Assembly: GCA_015231755.1 (NCBI GenBank)
Contig: JADGAZ010000009.1
Location: forward strand, 88,130 to 152,129
From: Magnetococcales bacterium
GTDB taxonomy: Bacteria > Pseudomonadota > Magnetococcia > Magnetococcales > Magnetaquicoccaceae
Length of the DNA: 64,000 nt
Reading direction: 5' to 3'
Of this stretch, positions 42,372-51,506 are shown piece after piece (the first letter of the stretch is position 1; the number at the start of each line of letters is the position of its first letter). The notes beneath the pieces are model-generated. The model searched no databases, had not been told where the DNA came from, and saw only the letters and a program-made list of their open reading frames with translations. The position numbers were made by a program, and so were the translations under genes.

Positions 42372-42453
42372 TGGCCGCCTGATCACCCCCCCAAGTCGGG
42401 ATCAACCCAATCAACAACCATTTTTCTGGCATCCAAGAAAAGGAAATCCACTG

Positions 42454-42693
42454 ATGAGCAACATTGCCGAACGGGTCAAGAAGATCGTCGTCGAACAGCT
42501 TGGCGTCGAAGCCAGCCAAGTGACGGAAGAGGCCAACTTTGTCGAAGATCTGGGGGCCGACTCCCTCGATACCGTCGAGCTGGTGATGGCGCTGGAAGAA
42601 GAGTTCGGTTGCGAAATCCCCGATGACGCCGCGGAAAAAATCGGCACGGTCAAACAGGCCATCGACTTCATCAAGAAAAGCTTGGATCAATAA
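42454..42693 (+). CDS. acpP: Acyl carrier protein
   Basis: The 79-residue acidic four-helix protein carries the phosphopantetheine-attachment Ser (S37) in the motif [18 protein letters not shown]. It holds growing acyl chains for FabG, FabF and others. ATG 42454 follows AAGGAAATCC. Position between fabG and fabF is the standard order. Confidence 0.97.
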   Translation: MSNIAERVKKIVVEQLGVEASQVTEEANFVEDLGADSLDTVELVMALEEEFGCEIPDDAAEKIGTVKQAIDFIKKSLDQ

Positions 42694-42834
42694 AGCGCAT
42701 TCATTCCCCCTCAACACGGTTTGGTGGTGGACCGGACATACGTTGGTCTTTGAAGCATCCTGATGCCTCGCGCCGGATGCTCGCCGGATGTCCGTTCCCA
42801 CCCAACCGCCTATTGCCCAGGGAGAAAACCAGCA

Positions 42835-44079
42835 GTGGAAGTTCGTCGCGTGGTCATGACCGGTATCGGGTTGGTGACACCTCTCGGAATGGGCATCCAG
42901 CCCGTCTGGGAAGGCCTGACCGGGGGGCGTTCCGGGATTGGCCCCATTACCCGATTCAATCCCGAGGAGTACGCCTGTCGCATCGCCGGTGAATGCCGGA
43001 ATTTCCAGCCGGAAGATTGGGTGGATAAAAAAGATGTCAAGAAAATGGACCTCTTCATGCATTTTGGCGTGGCGGCGGCCCAGTTGGCCTGGGAAAATTC
43101 CGGGCTGGCCATCACCGAAGAGAATGCCAGTCGCGTCGGCGTGATCATCGGTTCCGGCATCGGCGGTTTGACCGCCATTCAGAATCAGGCCTTTGTGCTC
43201 CAGGAGCGGGGACCGAGGCGCATTTCGCCCTTTTTCATCCCCATGTCGTTGATCAATCTGATTTCGGGTCACGTCGCCATCCGTTATGGCATGAAAGGCC
43301 CCAACCATTCGGTGGTCACCGCCTGCGCCACCGGCGCCCACGCCATCGGTGATGCCATGCGCATCATTCAGCGGGGAGAGGCGGATGTGATGCTCGCCGG
43401 AGGGGCCGAGGCGGCCATCTGTGAGTTGGCGGTGGGCGGATTCGCCGCGGCCAAGGCTTTGACCAGCCGCAACGACGATCCCACCGGCGCATCCCGCCCC
43501 TGGGACCGGGGACGGGATGGTTTCGTCATGGCGGAAGGAGCCGGGGTGGTGGTGCTGGAATCTTTGGAATCGGCCCAGAAACGGGGTGCCACCATCTATG
43601 CGGAAATGGTCGGTTACGGCATGTCCGGGGATGCCTATCACATCACCGCCCCCCAACCCGACGGGGAAGGGGCCGCCCGCTGCATGAACGCCGCCTTGCG
43701 GGATGCCCGTCTCAATCCGGAACAGATCGGCTACATCAACGCCCATGGCACCTCCACCCCCATCGGCGACCACATGGAAACCCAGGCCATCAAACTGGCC
43801 TTCGGGGAGGCCCATGCCCGAAAATTGATGATCTCTTCGACCAAATCCATGACCGGTCACCTGCTGGGTGCCGCGGGCGGGGTCGAGGCCATCTTCACCG
43901 CCTTGGCCTTGCGGAGTGGCGTGTTGCCCCCCACCATCAATCTCACCGATCCCGATCCCGCCTGTGATCTGGACTACATCCCCAATACGGCGAGAGAGCA
44001 GGTGGTGGATTACGCGCTTTCCAACTCCTTTGGCTTTGGCGGAACCAATGCCACCCTGGTCATGAAGCGGTTTCATTGA
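42835..44079 (+). CDS. fabF: 3-oxoacyl-[acyl-carrier-protein] synthase II
   Basis: The 414-residue condensing enzyme elongates acyl-ACP with malonyl-ACP. The nucleophile is C164 in [14 protein letters not shown] and the two active-site His are in [11 protein letters not shown] and [12 protein letters not shown], so it is a Cys-His-His KAS II. The start is GTG 42835 with AGGGAG about 10 nt upstream; the upstream open frame is not family-like. The stop overlaps the mltG start. Confidence 0.96.
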   Translation: MEVRRVVMTGIGLVTPLGMGIQPVWEGLTGGRSGIGPITRFNPEEYACRIAGECRNFQPEDWVDKKDVKKMDLFMHFGVAAAQLAWENSGLAITEENASRVGVIIGSGIGGLTAIQNQAFVLQERGPRRISPFFIPMSLINLISGHVAIRYGMKGPNHSVVTACATGAHAIGDAMRIIQRGEADVMLAGGAEAAICELAVGGFAAAKALTSRNDDPTGASRPWDRGRDGFVMAEGAGVVVLESLESAQKRGATIYAEMVGYGMSGDAYHITAPQPDGEGAARCMNAALRDARLNPEQIGYINAHGTSTPIGDHMETQAIKLAFGEAHARKLMISSTKSMTGHLLGAAGGVEAIFTALALRSGVLPPTINLTDPDPACDLDYIPNTAREQVVDYALSNSFGFGGTNATLVMKRFH

Positions 44080-45107
44080 ATCGTTGGGTTTACAAGCTGA
44101 TTGCGGCACTTCTGGCGGGGATGCTCCTCTTGATCGGAGGAGCGTCCCTGGTCTACCTGCGTTTTCTCGATTCCTCCCCGGATGCCCCCCGTCGTGTCAT
44201 GATCGAAAAAGGCTGGGGCGCCCAGCGGATCGCCCGGCATCTGGAGTCCCAGGGGGTGATCTCGTCGGCTTTCTGGTTTGCGTGGCTGGTCCGGCTGGAA
44301 GACTCCGAACCGGTGCGCATGCATGCCGGAGAGTATCAGTTCCAGGCCGGGGAGACCCCTGTCGCCGTTCTGACACGGCTGAAAAATGGCGATGTGGTGC
44401 GGCACCTCTTTACCTTTCCCGAAGGACTCAACCTGCGCGAAATTGCCACGCGTTTGCGCAAGCAGGGATGGGATGAGGCGGAACAACGCCTGAGCGATCC
44501 AGCCTTGCCGGGGAAACTCGGAGTGGCGGCGCCGTCGTTGGAAGGGTGGTTGTTTCCGGAGACCTATCAGTTCGTGCGGGGAGATTCCATCGAGGAGTTG
44601 CTGGCCCGCATGACCCGCATGACCCGCAAGATCCTGGAACGGGAGTGGGATCAGCGGGCCCCGGAGGTTACGCTTTCCCCCCCGGAGGCTTTGGTTCTGG
44701 CCTCCATCATCGAAAAAGAGACCGGACAGTCCCAGGAACGCACCCGCATTGCGGCGGTGTTCCACAATCGGATGCGGCGCCATATGCGTCTGGAAAGCGA
44801 TCCCACGGTGATTTATGGCATCCCGAACTTCAATGGGGATCTGACCCATCGGGATCTGGTGACTCCGACCCCGTTCAACACCTATGTGATTCCTGGCCTG
44901 CCCCCCACTCCCATTTGCAATCCTGGCGCGGCTTCCATCCATGCGGCACTCCATCCGGATCAGACCGAAGAGCTGTATTTCGTGGCCAGCGGGGACGGGT
45001 ATCATCAATTTTCCAAGACCTATCCGGAACATCGGGCCAAGGTGAACCGCTATCAGAAAGGTCAGCGGGATGGGGCGGGAGCGCGGGAGAAAGATGGACG
45101 GCCTTGA
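44076..45107 (+). CDS. mltG: Endolytic murein transglycosylase (YceG family)
   Basis: The 343-residue inner-membrane protein has one N-terminal helix (about 7-27) and a periplasmic YceG/MltG domain. The catalytic Glu lies in [14 protein letters not shown], followed by [21 protein letters not shown] and the C-terminal motif [24 protein letters not shown]. It cuts nascent glycan strands and sets their length. TTG 44076 overlaps the fabF stop (TTGA); no better start precedes the helix. tmk starts inside its last codons. Confidence 0.92.
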   Translation: MNRWVYKLIAALLAGMLLLIGGASLVYLRFLDSSPDAPRRVMIEKGWGAQRIARHLESQGVISSAFWFAWLVRLEDSEPVRMHAGEYQFQAGETPVAVLTRLKNGDVVRHLFTFPEGLNLREIATRLRKQGWDEAEQRLSDPALPGKLGVAAPSLEGWLFPETYQFVRGDSIEELLARMTRMTRKILEREWDQRAPEVTLSPPEALVLASIIEKETGQSQERTRIAAVFHNRMRRHMRLESDPTVIYGIPNFNGDLTHRDLVTPTPFNTYVIPGLPPTPICNPGAASIHAALHPDQTEELYFVASGDGYHQFSKTYPEHRAKVNRYQKGQRDGAGAREKDGRP

Positions 45108-45747
45108 GGCTGCGATCCGGGGGCAGTCGGCCCGTTTGATTACCGTCGAAGGGGGGGAGGGTGCCGGCAAGTCCACCCAGACCCGTTTGCTGGCCACCCG
45201 TTTGCGGGAGGCGGGGGTGTCGGTGGTGGAGACCCGGGAACCGGGAGGCTGTCTTATGGCCGAACGGATCCGGGCCTTGCTGGTGACCGGGCGACCCGAG
45301 GATTTGGATCCCAGGGCGGAGTGGCTGTTGTTGATGGCGGCCCGGGTCGAGCATCTGCGGGTGGTGATCCGTCCCGCGTTGGCTCGGGGGGAGTGGGTGG
45401 TATGCGATCGGTTTTCCGACAGCACGTTGGCTTATCAGGGATATGGACGGGGCTTGCCCATGGGGGATCTGGTGGCGATGAACCGGATGGTGTTGGGGGA
45501 TCTGGTGCCCCACCGGGTGATGGTGTTGGATCTCGATCCGGTGGCGGGACTGGCGCGGGCCGGTGGGGATCCGGGGCGGGGGCGGTTGTTGGAAAATCGT
45601 TTCGAGCGGGAACAGGTCACCTTTCATCAGCGGGTACGGGGGGGATTTCTGGCGCTGGCCCAGGCAGATCCCACCCGGTTCCGGGTGATCGACGCGGCCA
45701 TGGATCCGGCGCGGGTGGCGGCGGCGGTCTGGGAGGCGCTGGGGTAA
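45094..45747 (+). CDS. tmk: Thymidylate kinase
   Basis: The 217-residue kinase phosphorylates dTMP to dTDP. The P-loop VEGGEGAGKSTQT is at about 18-30, the DR-x motif is CDRFSDSTLAYQGYGRG, and ETREPGG is the conserved substrate loop. ATG 45094 has GGGAG 5 nt upstream and overlaps mltG by 14 nt; ATG 45070 is a weaker alternative. The tmk-holB pairing with mltG is standard in proteobacteria. Confidence 0.94.
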   Translation: MDGLEAAIRGQSARLITVEGGEGAGKSTQTRLLATRLREAGVSVVETREPGGCLMAERIRALLVTGRPEDLDPRAEWLLLMAARVEHLRVVIRPALARGEWVVCDRFSDSTLAYQGYGRGLPMGDLVAMNRMVLGDLVPHRVMVLDLDPVAGLARAGGDPGRGRLLENRFEREQVTFHQRVRGGFLALAQADPTRFRVIDAAMDPARVAAAVWEALG

Positions 45748-45751
45748 GGCG

Positions 45752-46732
45752 ATGGCCACATCGGTATTTGCCTCCATCTTGGGACATGACGACATCGTGG
45801 CCCGGTTGCAACAGGCCTTGGCCCAGGGGCGTCCGGGACATGCATGGCTGTTTCACGGACCCGAGGGGGTGGGCAAGCGCACCACGGCTTTGGCGTGGAT
45901 TCAAAGTTTGTTTTGTCTGCGGCCTGTCACGGGGACCGCGGGCGTGGCGGGATGCGGAGAGTGTGTCTCTTGTCGCAAGTGCGCCGAGGGCAACCATCCG
46001 GATTTGCAACGGCTGGAATTGCTGGAGAAAAAATCCCGCATTTCCGTGGATCAGGTGCGGGAGTTGACCCGTTTCATCGCCTTTACGCCGATGGAATCGG
46101 CCTGGAAGGCGGCCATTGTGGATGACGCCTCCTTGATGAACGACGCGGCGGCCAATGCCCTGCTCAAAACCCTGGAAGAGCCGCCTTCCGGCTCGTTGTT
46201 GATTCTGATCACCAACCGTCCCGGTGCCTTGTTGCCGACGATTCGTTCCCGCTGTCAACAGGAGCGGTTTCAGCCCCTGGGGGCGGAGGTGATCACGGGA
46301 CTCATGGCCCGTCTGGCCCCGGAGGTCTCCGTCGCCGAGCGCAGCGCGGGGGCGCGCATGGCGGGTGGCAGCATCGGGGCGGCCATCCGGTTGTGCGAAC
46401 GGGGTGCGTTGGAGAAGCGCAGCCGCTTTTTTCGGGAACTCGACACCCTGTCGGAACGCTCTTTGGCCGATGTGGTGGAGTCGGCCCGGGAGTGGGGCGA
46501 GGCGGAACGGTTTTCCCTGGTGCCGGAACTACTGGAAACATGGTTCGGAGAACGGATTCGTGTTAGCGTTCAGGACGGTCAGAGTCAGGGAGTGGAGACG
46601 GAACAGTGGCTGGAAATGGCGACCCAGTTGACCCGTCTGGCGCGGGAGGCACGGATTTTCAATCTGAATGCCCGACTGACCCTGGAGGCGATCTTCATTC
46701 GACTGGCACGCATGCGAGGAGTGGCGTATTGA
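45752..46732 (+). CDS. holB: DNA polymerase III delta-prime subunit
   Basis: The 326-residue AAA+ clamp-loader subunit has the P-loop FHGPEGVGKRT, a zinc-binding cluster CGECVSCRKCAEGNHPDL, and the region LLKTLEEPPSGSLLILITNRPGALLPTIRSRCQ with the SRC motif that supplies the arginine finger. It helps load the beta clamp. It starts 4 nt after tmk, and its stop overlaps the next start (TGATG). Confidence 0.93.
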   Translation: MATSVFASILGHDDIVARLQQALAQGRPGHAWLFHGPEGVGKRTTALAWIQSLFCLRPVTGTAGVAGCGECVSCRKCAEGNHPDLQRLELLEKKSRISVDQVRELTRFIAFTPMESAWKAAIVDDASLMNDAAANALLKTLEEPPSGSLLILITNRPGALLPTIRSRCQQERFQPLGAEVITGLMARLAPEVSVAERSAGARMAGGSIGAAIRLCERGALEKRSRFFRELDTLSERSLADVVESAREWGEAERFSLVPELLETWFGERIRVSVQDGQSQGVETEQWLEMATQLTRLAREARIFNLNARLTLEAIFIRLARMRGVAY

Positions 46733-48237
46733 TGAGTTCTTCCCCCGAGAATCCAGGCGAAATCCCGAACGCGCCTCCGACCCTTCCGGCCGGCAAGGTA
46801 CTGCTTGGGGTGAAGCTTCCTGATTCCTGCATGGTCTACCGGGTGGTGGCGGATCTCCAGTCGGTGGCGGTGGGGGATCAGTTGCTGGTCCAGCGCGCCG
46901 ACGGAGAGGTGATCGCCACGGTTCGGCATGTGTTCGAGTTGCCCTCCGAACCCCATCCGGGTCCGATCCGCAAGGTGATCCGCAAGCTCAATGACAAGGA
47001 TTTGCGCTTTCAGGTGTGGCGTGCGGAGCAGGAACAAAAAGCCCATCGCCTCTGTCGGGAACACATCCGGCAGATGAAACTTCCCATGAAGCTCTCCAAG
47101 GTGGAATATCCTTTGGGGGGCGGCAAGGCGATCATCCATTTCACCTCCGAGGCCCGGATCGATTTTCGCGATCTGGTGCGGGTGTTGTCCACCGAAATGC
47201 GGGTGCGGGTTGAAATGCGCCATGTGGGGGTGCGGGACGAAAGCAAATTGCTGTGCGGCCTGGGCCCTTGTGGCAAGACTCTGTGCTGTTCCCAGTTTTT
47301 GACCCGGTTTCATCCGGTTTCGGTGCGCATGGCCAAGAATCAGGATCTTTCCCTCACCCCCGAGGGGATCTCCGGGGTGTGTGGCCGTTTGATGTGTTGT
47401 CTGGCTTACGAAAATGATGCCTATCTGGCTTTGCGCAAGAACATGCCCAAGGTCAAGGCCAAGGTGACCCTCGTGGATGGCCGGGAAGGGGTGGTCCGGG
47501 GGTTGTATCCGTTGTTGAATCGGGTGGAAATTCAGTTCGCCGACGGTGTGACCGATCAATTCGACCTCGACAAGCTGGCTGGGGATTTTGCCACGCCGGC
47601 TGTGGATGGCACTTCCGAAGAGGCGGTGGTCAAGAGCGAGGTGGAAGCCAGACCCGTTGCTCCTGCGGGTGGGTCTGCCGGTCGCAACCTGGGTGGCAAC
47701 AAACCCGCTCCCCGGGAGCGGAGTCAGCAACGCGCCCCGCAACCGGCGCGGGGGCCGCGGGATGGTGGCGGTGGGGGAAAGGGTCCGTCTCAGTCGTCCA
47801 ATGCCCGTCTTGTGGTCGAAAAGGAGAAGTTGCCACCGGTGGAGCCGCCCCCGCTCCCGCCCCCGTCCCCGCCCCCCCATGCGCCCATGCTGGAAGAGGG
47901 CGGGGAGTTGTTCGTGGAGAACGGCGAAGGAGGAGCCGAAGGGGCGCAGAAGCGGCGTTCTTCCCGTCGTCGTCGTCGGGGCAACCGTTCGGGAGTCCCG
48001 GGAGAGAGTGCCACCGGGGCCGGGATCGCCACCGATCTCCAGTCAGCCGTTGTCGGGGCTGTCGAGCCTCGGGGGGAGGAGTCCCTGTCGGCGGAAGGGG
48101 GGGAGGATGGTTCTCGCTCTTCCCGTGCGCCGGGTAGCGGGCGTCGCCGCCGCCGCCGCGGGCCACGTCGTTCCGGGGAGGGTGGAGGGGGCGGTGAGTC
48201 CGCCGGTTCCCCATCCGGTGAAGGAGGTGAGTCATGA
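46732..48237 (+). CDS. PSP1-domain (RicT/YaaT-like) protein with long low-complexity C-terminus
   Basis: Residues about 20-285 of this 501-residue protein form a PSP1/YaaT domain with the Cys-rich core KLLCGLGPCGKTLCCSQFL and VCGRLMCCLAYEND. YaaT/RicT forms an Fe-S complex affecting RNA processing in Bacillus; in proteobacteria the gene sits, as here, between holB and tatD with little functional data. Residues 290-501 are disordered: a run of Pro (EPPPLPPPSPPPHAP) and Arg/Gly-rich clusters (KRRSSRRRRRG, SGRRRRRRGPRR), suggesting RNA or ribosome contact. The start overlaps the holB stop; the stop overlaps the tatD start. Confidence 0.85.
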   Translation: MSSSPENPGEIPNAPPTLPAGKVLLGVKLPDSCMVYRVVADLQSVAVGDQLLVQRADGEVIATVRHVFELPSEPHPGPIRKVIRKLNDKDLRFQVWRAEQEQKAHRLCREHIRQMKLPMKLSKVEYPLGGGKAIIHFTSEARIDFRDLVRVLSTEMRVRVEMRHVGVRDESKLLCGLGPCGKTLCCSQFLTRFHPVSVRMAKNQDLSLTPEGISGVCGRLMCCLAYENDAYLALRKNMPKVKAKVTLVDGREGVVRGLYPLLNRVEIQFADGVTDQFDLDKLAGDFATPAVDGTSEEAVVKSEVEARPVAPAGGSAGRNLGGNKPAPRERSQQRAPQPARGPRDGGGGGKGPSQSSNARLVVEKEKLPPVEPPPLPPPSPPPHAPMLEEGGELFVENGEGGAEGAQKRRSSRRRRRGNRSGVPGESATGAGIATDLQSAVVGAVEPRGEESLSAEGGEDGSRSSRAPGSGRRRRRRGPRRSGEGGGGGESAGSPSGEGGES

Positions 48238-49640
48238 TTCGTCTGGCGGACAGTCACGCCCATTTGAATTTTCCCGATTTTCAGGACGATCTGCCCGCCG
48301 TGTTGCGTCGGGCCGAAGAGGCCGGAGTGGCCTACATCAATTCGATCGCCACCCGTCTGAGCGAAGTGGAGCCGTTGCTGGCGCTCCTTCAGGATTATCC
48401 CCATGTCTACACCTCGGTGGGCATCCATCCCCATCACGCCGCCGAGGCTCCGGATGCCTCCGTGGAGGCGATCATGGCCCACTGTCATCATCCCAAGGTG
48501 GTGGCGGTGGGGGAGACGGGCCTGGATTTCCATTATGAATTCAGTCCCCGCGAGCAACAGGAGGCGGTATTCCGCAACCATATACGCGCCGCCCGGGAGA
48601 TGGGACTGCCCCTGGTGGTGCATACCCGCGAGGCCGAAGAGCAGACCCGTCGGATCATGGACGAAGAGTCGGCTTCCGCTTGTGGCGGGGTGATCCATTG
48701 TTTCACCGGATCGGCGGCCATGGCCAACTGGGCCTTGGAGCAGGGGTTTTATCTATCGTTTTCGGGCATCTTGACCTTCCGGGCCGCCCGGGAGTTGCAA
48801 GAGATCGCCAAGACCTTGCCCCTGGAACGCCTCCTGATCGAAACCGACGCCCCCTATCTGGCCCCGATCCCCTATCGGGGCAAACGCAACGAATCCGCCT
48901 GGGTGGTGCGGGTGGCCGAGACTCTGGCCACTTTGCAGGATCGTCCCCTGGAGGAGGTGGCCCGCATCACCACGGAGAACTATTGCCGTCTGTTCCGGGT
49001 GGGGGCGGTGGCTCCGGTCCGGTCCGCAGAACCGGTGAAAGAGTTGTTGGCCTATCCCATCGGTCACGCCCTTTATCTCAACCTCACCAAGGCTTGCACC
49101 CTGCATTGCGAGTTTTGTCCCAAATGGCATGCGGCGCCGGTGGTGCATCAATACGACCTCTCCTTGCGCCGTCATCCCAGCGCCGCCCAGGTATTGCAGG
49201 CCATGGGGGATTTTTCCGCCTATCGGGAGATTGTTTTTTGTGGCTTTGGCGAGCCGACCCTGCGGCTGGAAACCTTGCTGGAAGTGGCCGCTGCCATCAA
49301 ACAGCGGGGGGATTTCCGGGTACGGATCAATACCGATGGATTGGCCAACCGGGTCTTTGGACAGGATGTGACCCCACGTTTCCGGGGGTTGATCGACGCC
49401 TTGTCGGTGTCGCTGAACGCCCAGGACGCAGCCACCTATGAGCGCATCTGTCAACCCGCCTTGAGCGGCTCTTATGAGGCGGTGCAGTCCTTCATCCGCG
49501 CCGCCAAAGCGCATGTGCCGGAAGTGACGGCCACCGCCATCCAGGGGGTGGAAGGGGTGGATATCGAGGCGTGCCGACGGATCGCGGAAGTGGAACTGGG
49601 GGTGCGATTCCGGGTGCGTTATCTGGATCGTCTGGGCTGA
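48234..49640 (+). CDS. TatD-family metal hydrolase fused to a radical SAM domain
   Basis: The 468-residue fusion has an N-terminal TatD DNase domain (about 1-260; metal ligands in ADSHAHLN, VGETGLDFHY, VVHTRE and LIETDAPYLAP). The C-terminal domain (about 275-468) is a radical SAM domain with C288, C292 and C295 in the C-x3-C-x2-C motif (ACTLHCEFCPKW) and FCGFGEPTLR after it. Separate TatD-linked radical SAM proteins are known next to tatD; here the two are one chain. The target of the radical SAM half is unknown. It overlaps the preceding gene by ATGA. Confidence 0.88.
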   Translation: MIRLADSHAHLNFPDFQDDLPAVLRRAEEAGVAYINSIATRLSEVEPLLALLQDYPHVYTSVGIHPHHAAEAPDASVEAIMAHCHHPKVVAVGETGLDFHYEFSPREQQEAVFRNHIRAAREMGLPLVVHTREAEEQTRRIMDEESASACGGVIHCFTGSAAMANWALEQGFYLSFSGILTFRAARELQEIAKTLPLERLLIETDAPYLAPIPYRGKRNESAWVVRVAETLATLQDRPLEEVARITTENYCRLFRVGAVAPVRSAEPVKELLAYPIGHALYLNLTKACTLHCEFCPKWHAAPVVHQYDLSLRRHPSAAQVLQAMGDFSAYREIVFCGFGEPTLRLETLLEVAAAIKQRGDFRVRINTDGLANRVFGQDVTPRFRGLIDALSVSLNAQDAATYERICQPALSGSYEAVQSFIRAAKAHVPEVTATAIQGVEGVDIEACRRIAEVELGVRFRVRYLDRLG

Positions 49641-49644
49641 ATGC

Positions 49645-50325
49645 CTAAAGCGGGTGACTGGCGGCCAGCCTCTTTTGACGATGTTTTTGGATCAGGCGCA
49701 GGGTCCAGAAGTAGCTGATCCAGGCGGTACCGATTCCCCAGGGCAGGGAGCCTACAAACAGGGGCAGACCGAACAGATCCCACAATTGCGTCAGTTCCAG
49801 CCACAAGGAGTCCCACCAGTTGGCGGTGGTCTGCATGCCGTTGAGGGCATTGCTGAACAGATCGAAGCCGTTGGTTTCGTTCCAACGACCCAGCATCAGC
49901 CGTCCGGTGACGATGAATGTGTAATACATCGGGGGGACGGTCGGTACGCTGGTCAGCAGGGTCCAGGCGCAGGCCACCCCGAGATGAAAATCCCAGCGGG
50001 GAAACAGAAAACGGGTCACGCTCCACATGGCCACCGCCAGAGGAATCTGCGCCCCCACGGAGGGCGTGAAATTCAGGAAAAATCCCACCGCCGAGGCCCG
50101 GGCAAAGTAGGCCGGATCCTGCGTGCCCCGCAAGATCGGAGTGATCAGGTTGCGGCGGGCGTTGACCCGGAGGATGGTCAGCCATCGACGCCATCCGGTG
50201 GGTCGGTTGGGTCGGGGCGTGGGGCAGGGAGCCGCCATCGGTGGCGCAGAAGGTTGAACGGGGGTCACCGGGCTGGGGTCCATGTTGGGGTTCGCGATTG
50301 GCGATGGGCTTGGGTGGTCGGTCAT
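49645..50325 (-). CDS. DUF2062 membrane protein
   Basis: The 226-residue protein has a Pro-rich N-terminal 40 residues, then a DUF2062-like domain: a basic segment (RRWLTILRVNARRNLITPILRG), the signature ASAVGFFLNFTPSVGAQIPLA, and two or three membrane helices (about 75-95, 115-140, 185-210). Such proteins are small inner-membrane proteins of unknown function, sometimes beside lipid or polysaccharide genes. It is divergent from the polysaccharide deacetylase, with only 32 nt between the starts. Confidence 0.78.
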   Translation of the reverse strand: MTDHPSPSPIANPNMDPSPVTPVQPSAPPMAAPCPTPRPNRPTGWRRWLTILRVNARRNLITPILRGTQDPAYFARASAVGFFLNFTPSVGAQIPLAVAMWSVTRFLFPRWDFHLGVACAWTLLTSVPTVPPMYYTFIVTGRLMLGRWNETNGFDLFSNALNGMQTTANWWDSLWLELTQLWDLFGLPLFVGSLPWGIGTAWISYFWTLRLIQKHRQKRLAASHPL

Positions 50326-50357
50326 GGGTTGGGTTCACTTCAAGAAAGCGATCGGCA

Positions 50358-51125
50358 ATGATGTGGTGTATACGGTCTTTGGGGCTGATCGGGTTGGTGT
50401 GGCTGATCGGGTTGGGAGCGTCATGGTCTGTATTGGCCCAGGATGCGGAGGTTGAACGGAAAACCGTTTATCTGACTTTTGACGACGGACCCAGAGAAGG
50501 CAGTCGGGAGATCCTGGAACGGTTGACCCGTGAGGAGACTCCGGCCACCTTTTTCATCGTGGGCGGACACATCATCAACGCAGAACGTCGGGAGACCTTT
50601 GAACGTCTGCGGACCTCTCCCCTGGTGCAACTCGCCAACCACTCTTTTTCCCATGCCCGTGAGCAGTATCAGGCCTTTTATGCCAATCCGGAAGGGATGT
50701 TGGTAGATTTTTCCAAGAATAACGAGATCCTCGGTTTCACGCAACCACCCTATCCCACCCGTCTGCCCGGGCGCATCGACTGGCGTTTCGATGATCGTTA
50801 TATCGATGCCTACTCCCTGCCCCGCCAGAGTACCCATAAGATTCCCAGGGGGGTGACCCGTTTGTTTGACAAGGGATTCGTCATCTATGGTTGGGATGTG
50901 GAGTGGGGCAGACCCGGCAAACAGGCGTCCCTTGAATCCGTGGAGGCGATCTTGACCCGGATCCGCAAGCGTTTGACCTCGGAACAGACGGTCAAGCCGG
51001 GACGTCTGGTGCTGCTGATGCACGATTTTCACTTCAACACCCCCCAGGCCCTCGATTCACTCCAGGCTGTGATCCAGGGACTCAAGGGGGATGGGGTGGC
51101 GTTTGGTTGGATGCGGGATTATTGA
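50358..51125 (+). CDS. Exported polysaccharide deacetylase (NodB-like)
   Basis: The 255-residue protein has a signal peptide (about 1-27, hydrophobic LGLIGLVWLIGLGASW then LAQD) and a NodB-type domain: the catalytic base and metal Asp in YLTFDDGPREGS and the H-x3-H metal pair in NHSFSH; a later HDFH is near the expected catalytic His. It removes acetyl groups from a polysaccharide (peptidoglycan, chitin-like or capsule), target unknown. Two adjacent ATGs (50358, 50361) could serve as start. Confidence 0.85.
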   Translation: MMWCIRSLGLIGLVWLIGLGASWSVLAQDAEVERKTVYLTFDDGPREGSREILERLTREETPATFFIVGGHIINAERRETFERLRTSPLVQLANHSFSHAREQYQAFYANPEGMLVDFSKNNEILGFTQPPYPTRLPGRIDWRFDDRYIDAYSLPRQSTHKIPRGVTRLFDKGFVIYGWDVEWGRPGKQASLESVEAILTRIRKRLTSEQTVKPGRLVLLMHDFHFNTPQALDSLQAVIQGLKGDGVAFGWMRDY

Positions 51126-51188
51126 AACCGTATCTGCAACCGACTGGCTGAAAAATTCCTCTCCACTTCCATATCATGGCGAACCGGA

Positions 51189-51203
51189 TGGCCCGTTGGG
51201 CCA
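51189..51203. repeat. Short hairpin TGGCCC-GTT-GGGCCA
   Basis: A perfect 6-bp stem with a 3-nt loop, 63 nt after the deacetylase stop and just before the first direct-repeat copy. No T-run follows. Confidence 0.4.
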
Positions 51204-51205
51204 CG

Positions 51206-51294
51206 GTCTTCTCCCCGCGTATGGCAAGCCAAGTTGGTATCCCCGTAGCGCATCACCCCATCCGGTGTCTCCTCCCCGCGTATGGCAAGCCAAG
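51206..51294. repeat. Two-copy 28-bp direct repeat with 61-bp period (CRISPR-like geometry)
   Basis: Copy 1 is at 51206-51233 and copy 2 at 51267-51294; they differ only at the fifth base (T or C). The repeat starts GTCTYCTCCCCGCGTATG and ends GCAAGCCAAG, and the interval is 33 bp. A 28/33 layout and the CCCCGCG 5' half recall type I-E CRISPR repeats, but the complementary GCGGGG half is missing, there are only two full copies, and no cas gene is in the window. A weak third resemblance lies near 51155-51183. Confidence 0.45.
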
Positions 51295-51307
51295 GCTACC
51301 TTGGCTT
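51287..51307. repeat. Perfect inverted repeat AAGCCAAGG-CTA-CCTTGGCTT
   Basis: 9-bp arms (51287-51295 and 51299-51307) around a 3-nt loop, overlapping the 3' end of the second direct-repeat copy. The first copy has only the short CCAA-G-TTGG dyad at the same place. No T-run follows, so terminator function is doubtful. Confidence 0.5.
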
Positions 51308-51468
51308 TGAACTCACCCGAGTGCTGCTTGATAATATTACTTATTGTGACATCCTTCCGATTGAGAATGCCCAGAGCTTGTCATATTGTCCAAATTTTGG
51401 GGTCCATGATACGTGTTGAGGAGGCCTTGATTGATGCAGATCGACCGGTAGAAACCTGCTTGACCAGA

Positions 51469-51506
51469 TTTGAAACATATTGCTTCATACTGCCATATGT
51501 TTCAAA
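51469..51506. repeat. 12-bp inverted repeat TTTGAAACATAT / ATATGTTTCAAA
   Basis: The arms (51469-51480 and 51495-51506) are perfectly complementary with a 14-nt loop. It lies in an AT-rich non-coding stretch. It could be a regulator site, a transcript hairpin, or a leftover of a mobile element. Confidence 0.5.

Noticed and set aside
51206..51294. Calling the direct repeats a CRISPR array
   Set aside because: There are only two copies, the repeat lacks the internal dyad, and no cas gene is present; kept as a CRISPR-like repeat only.
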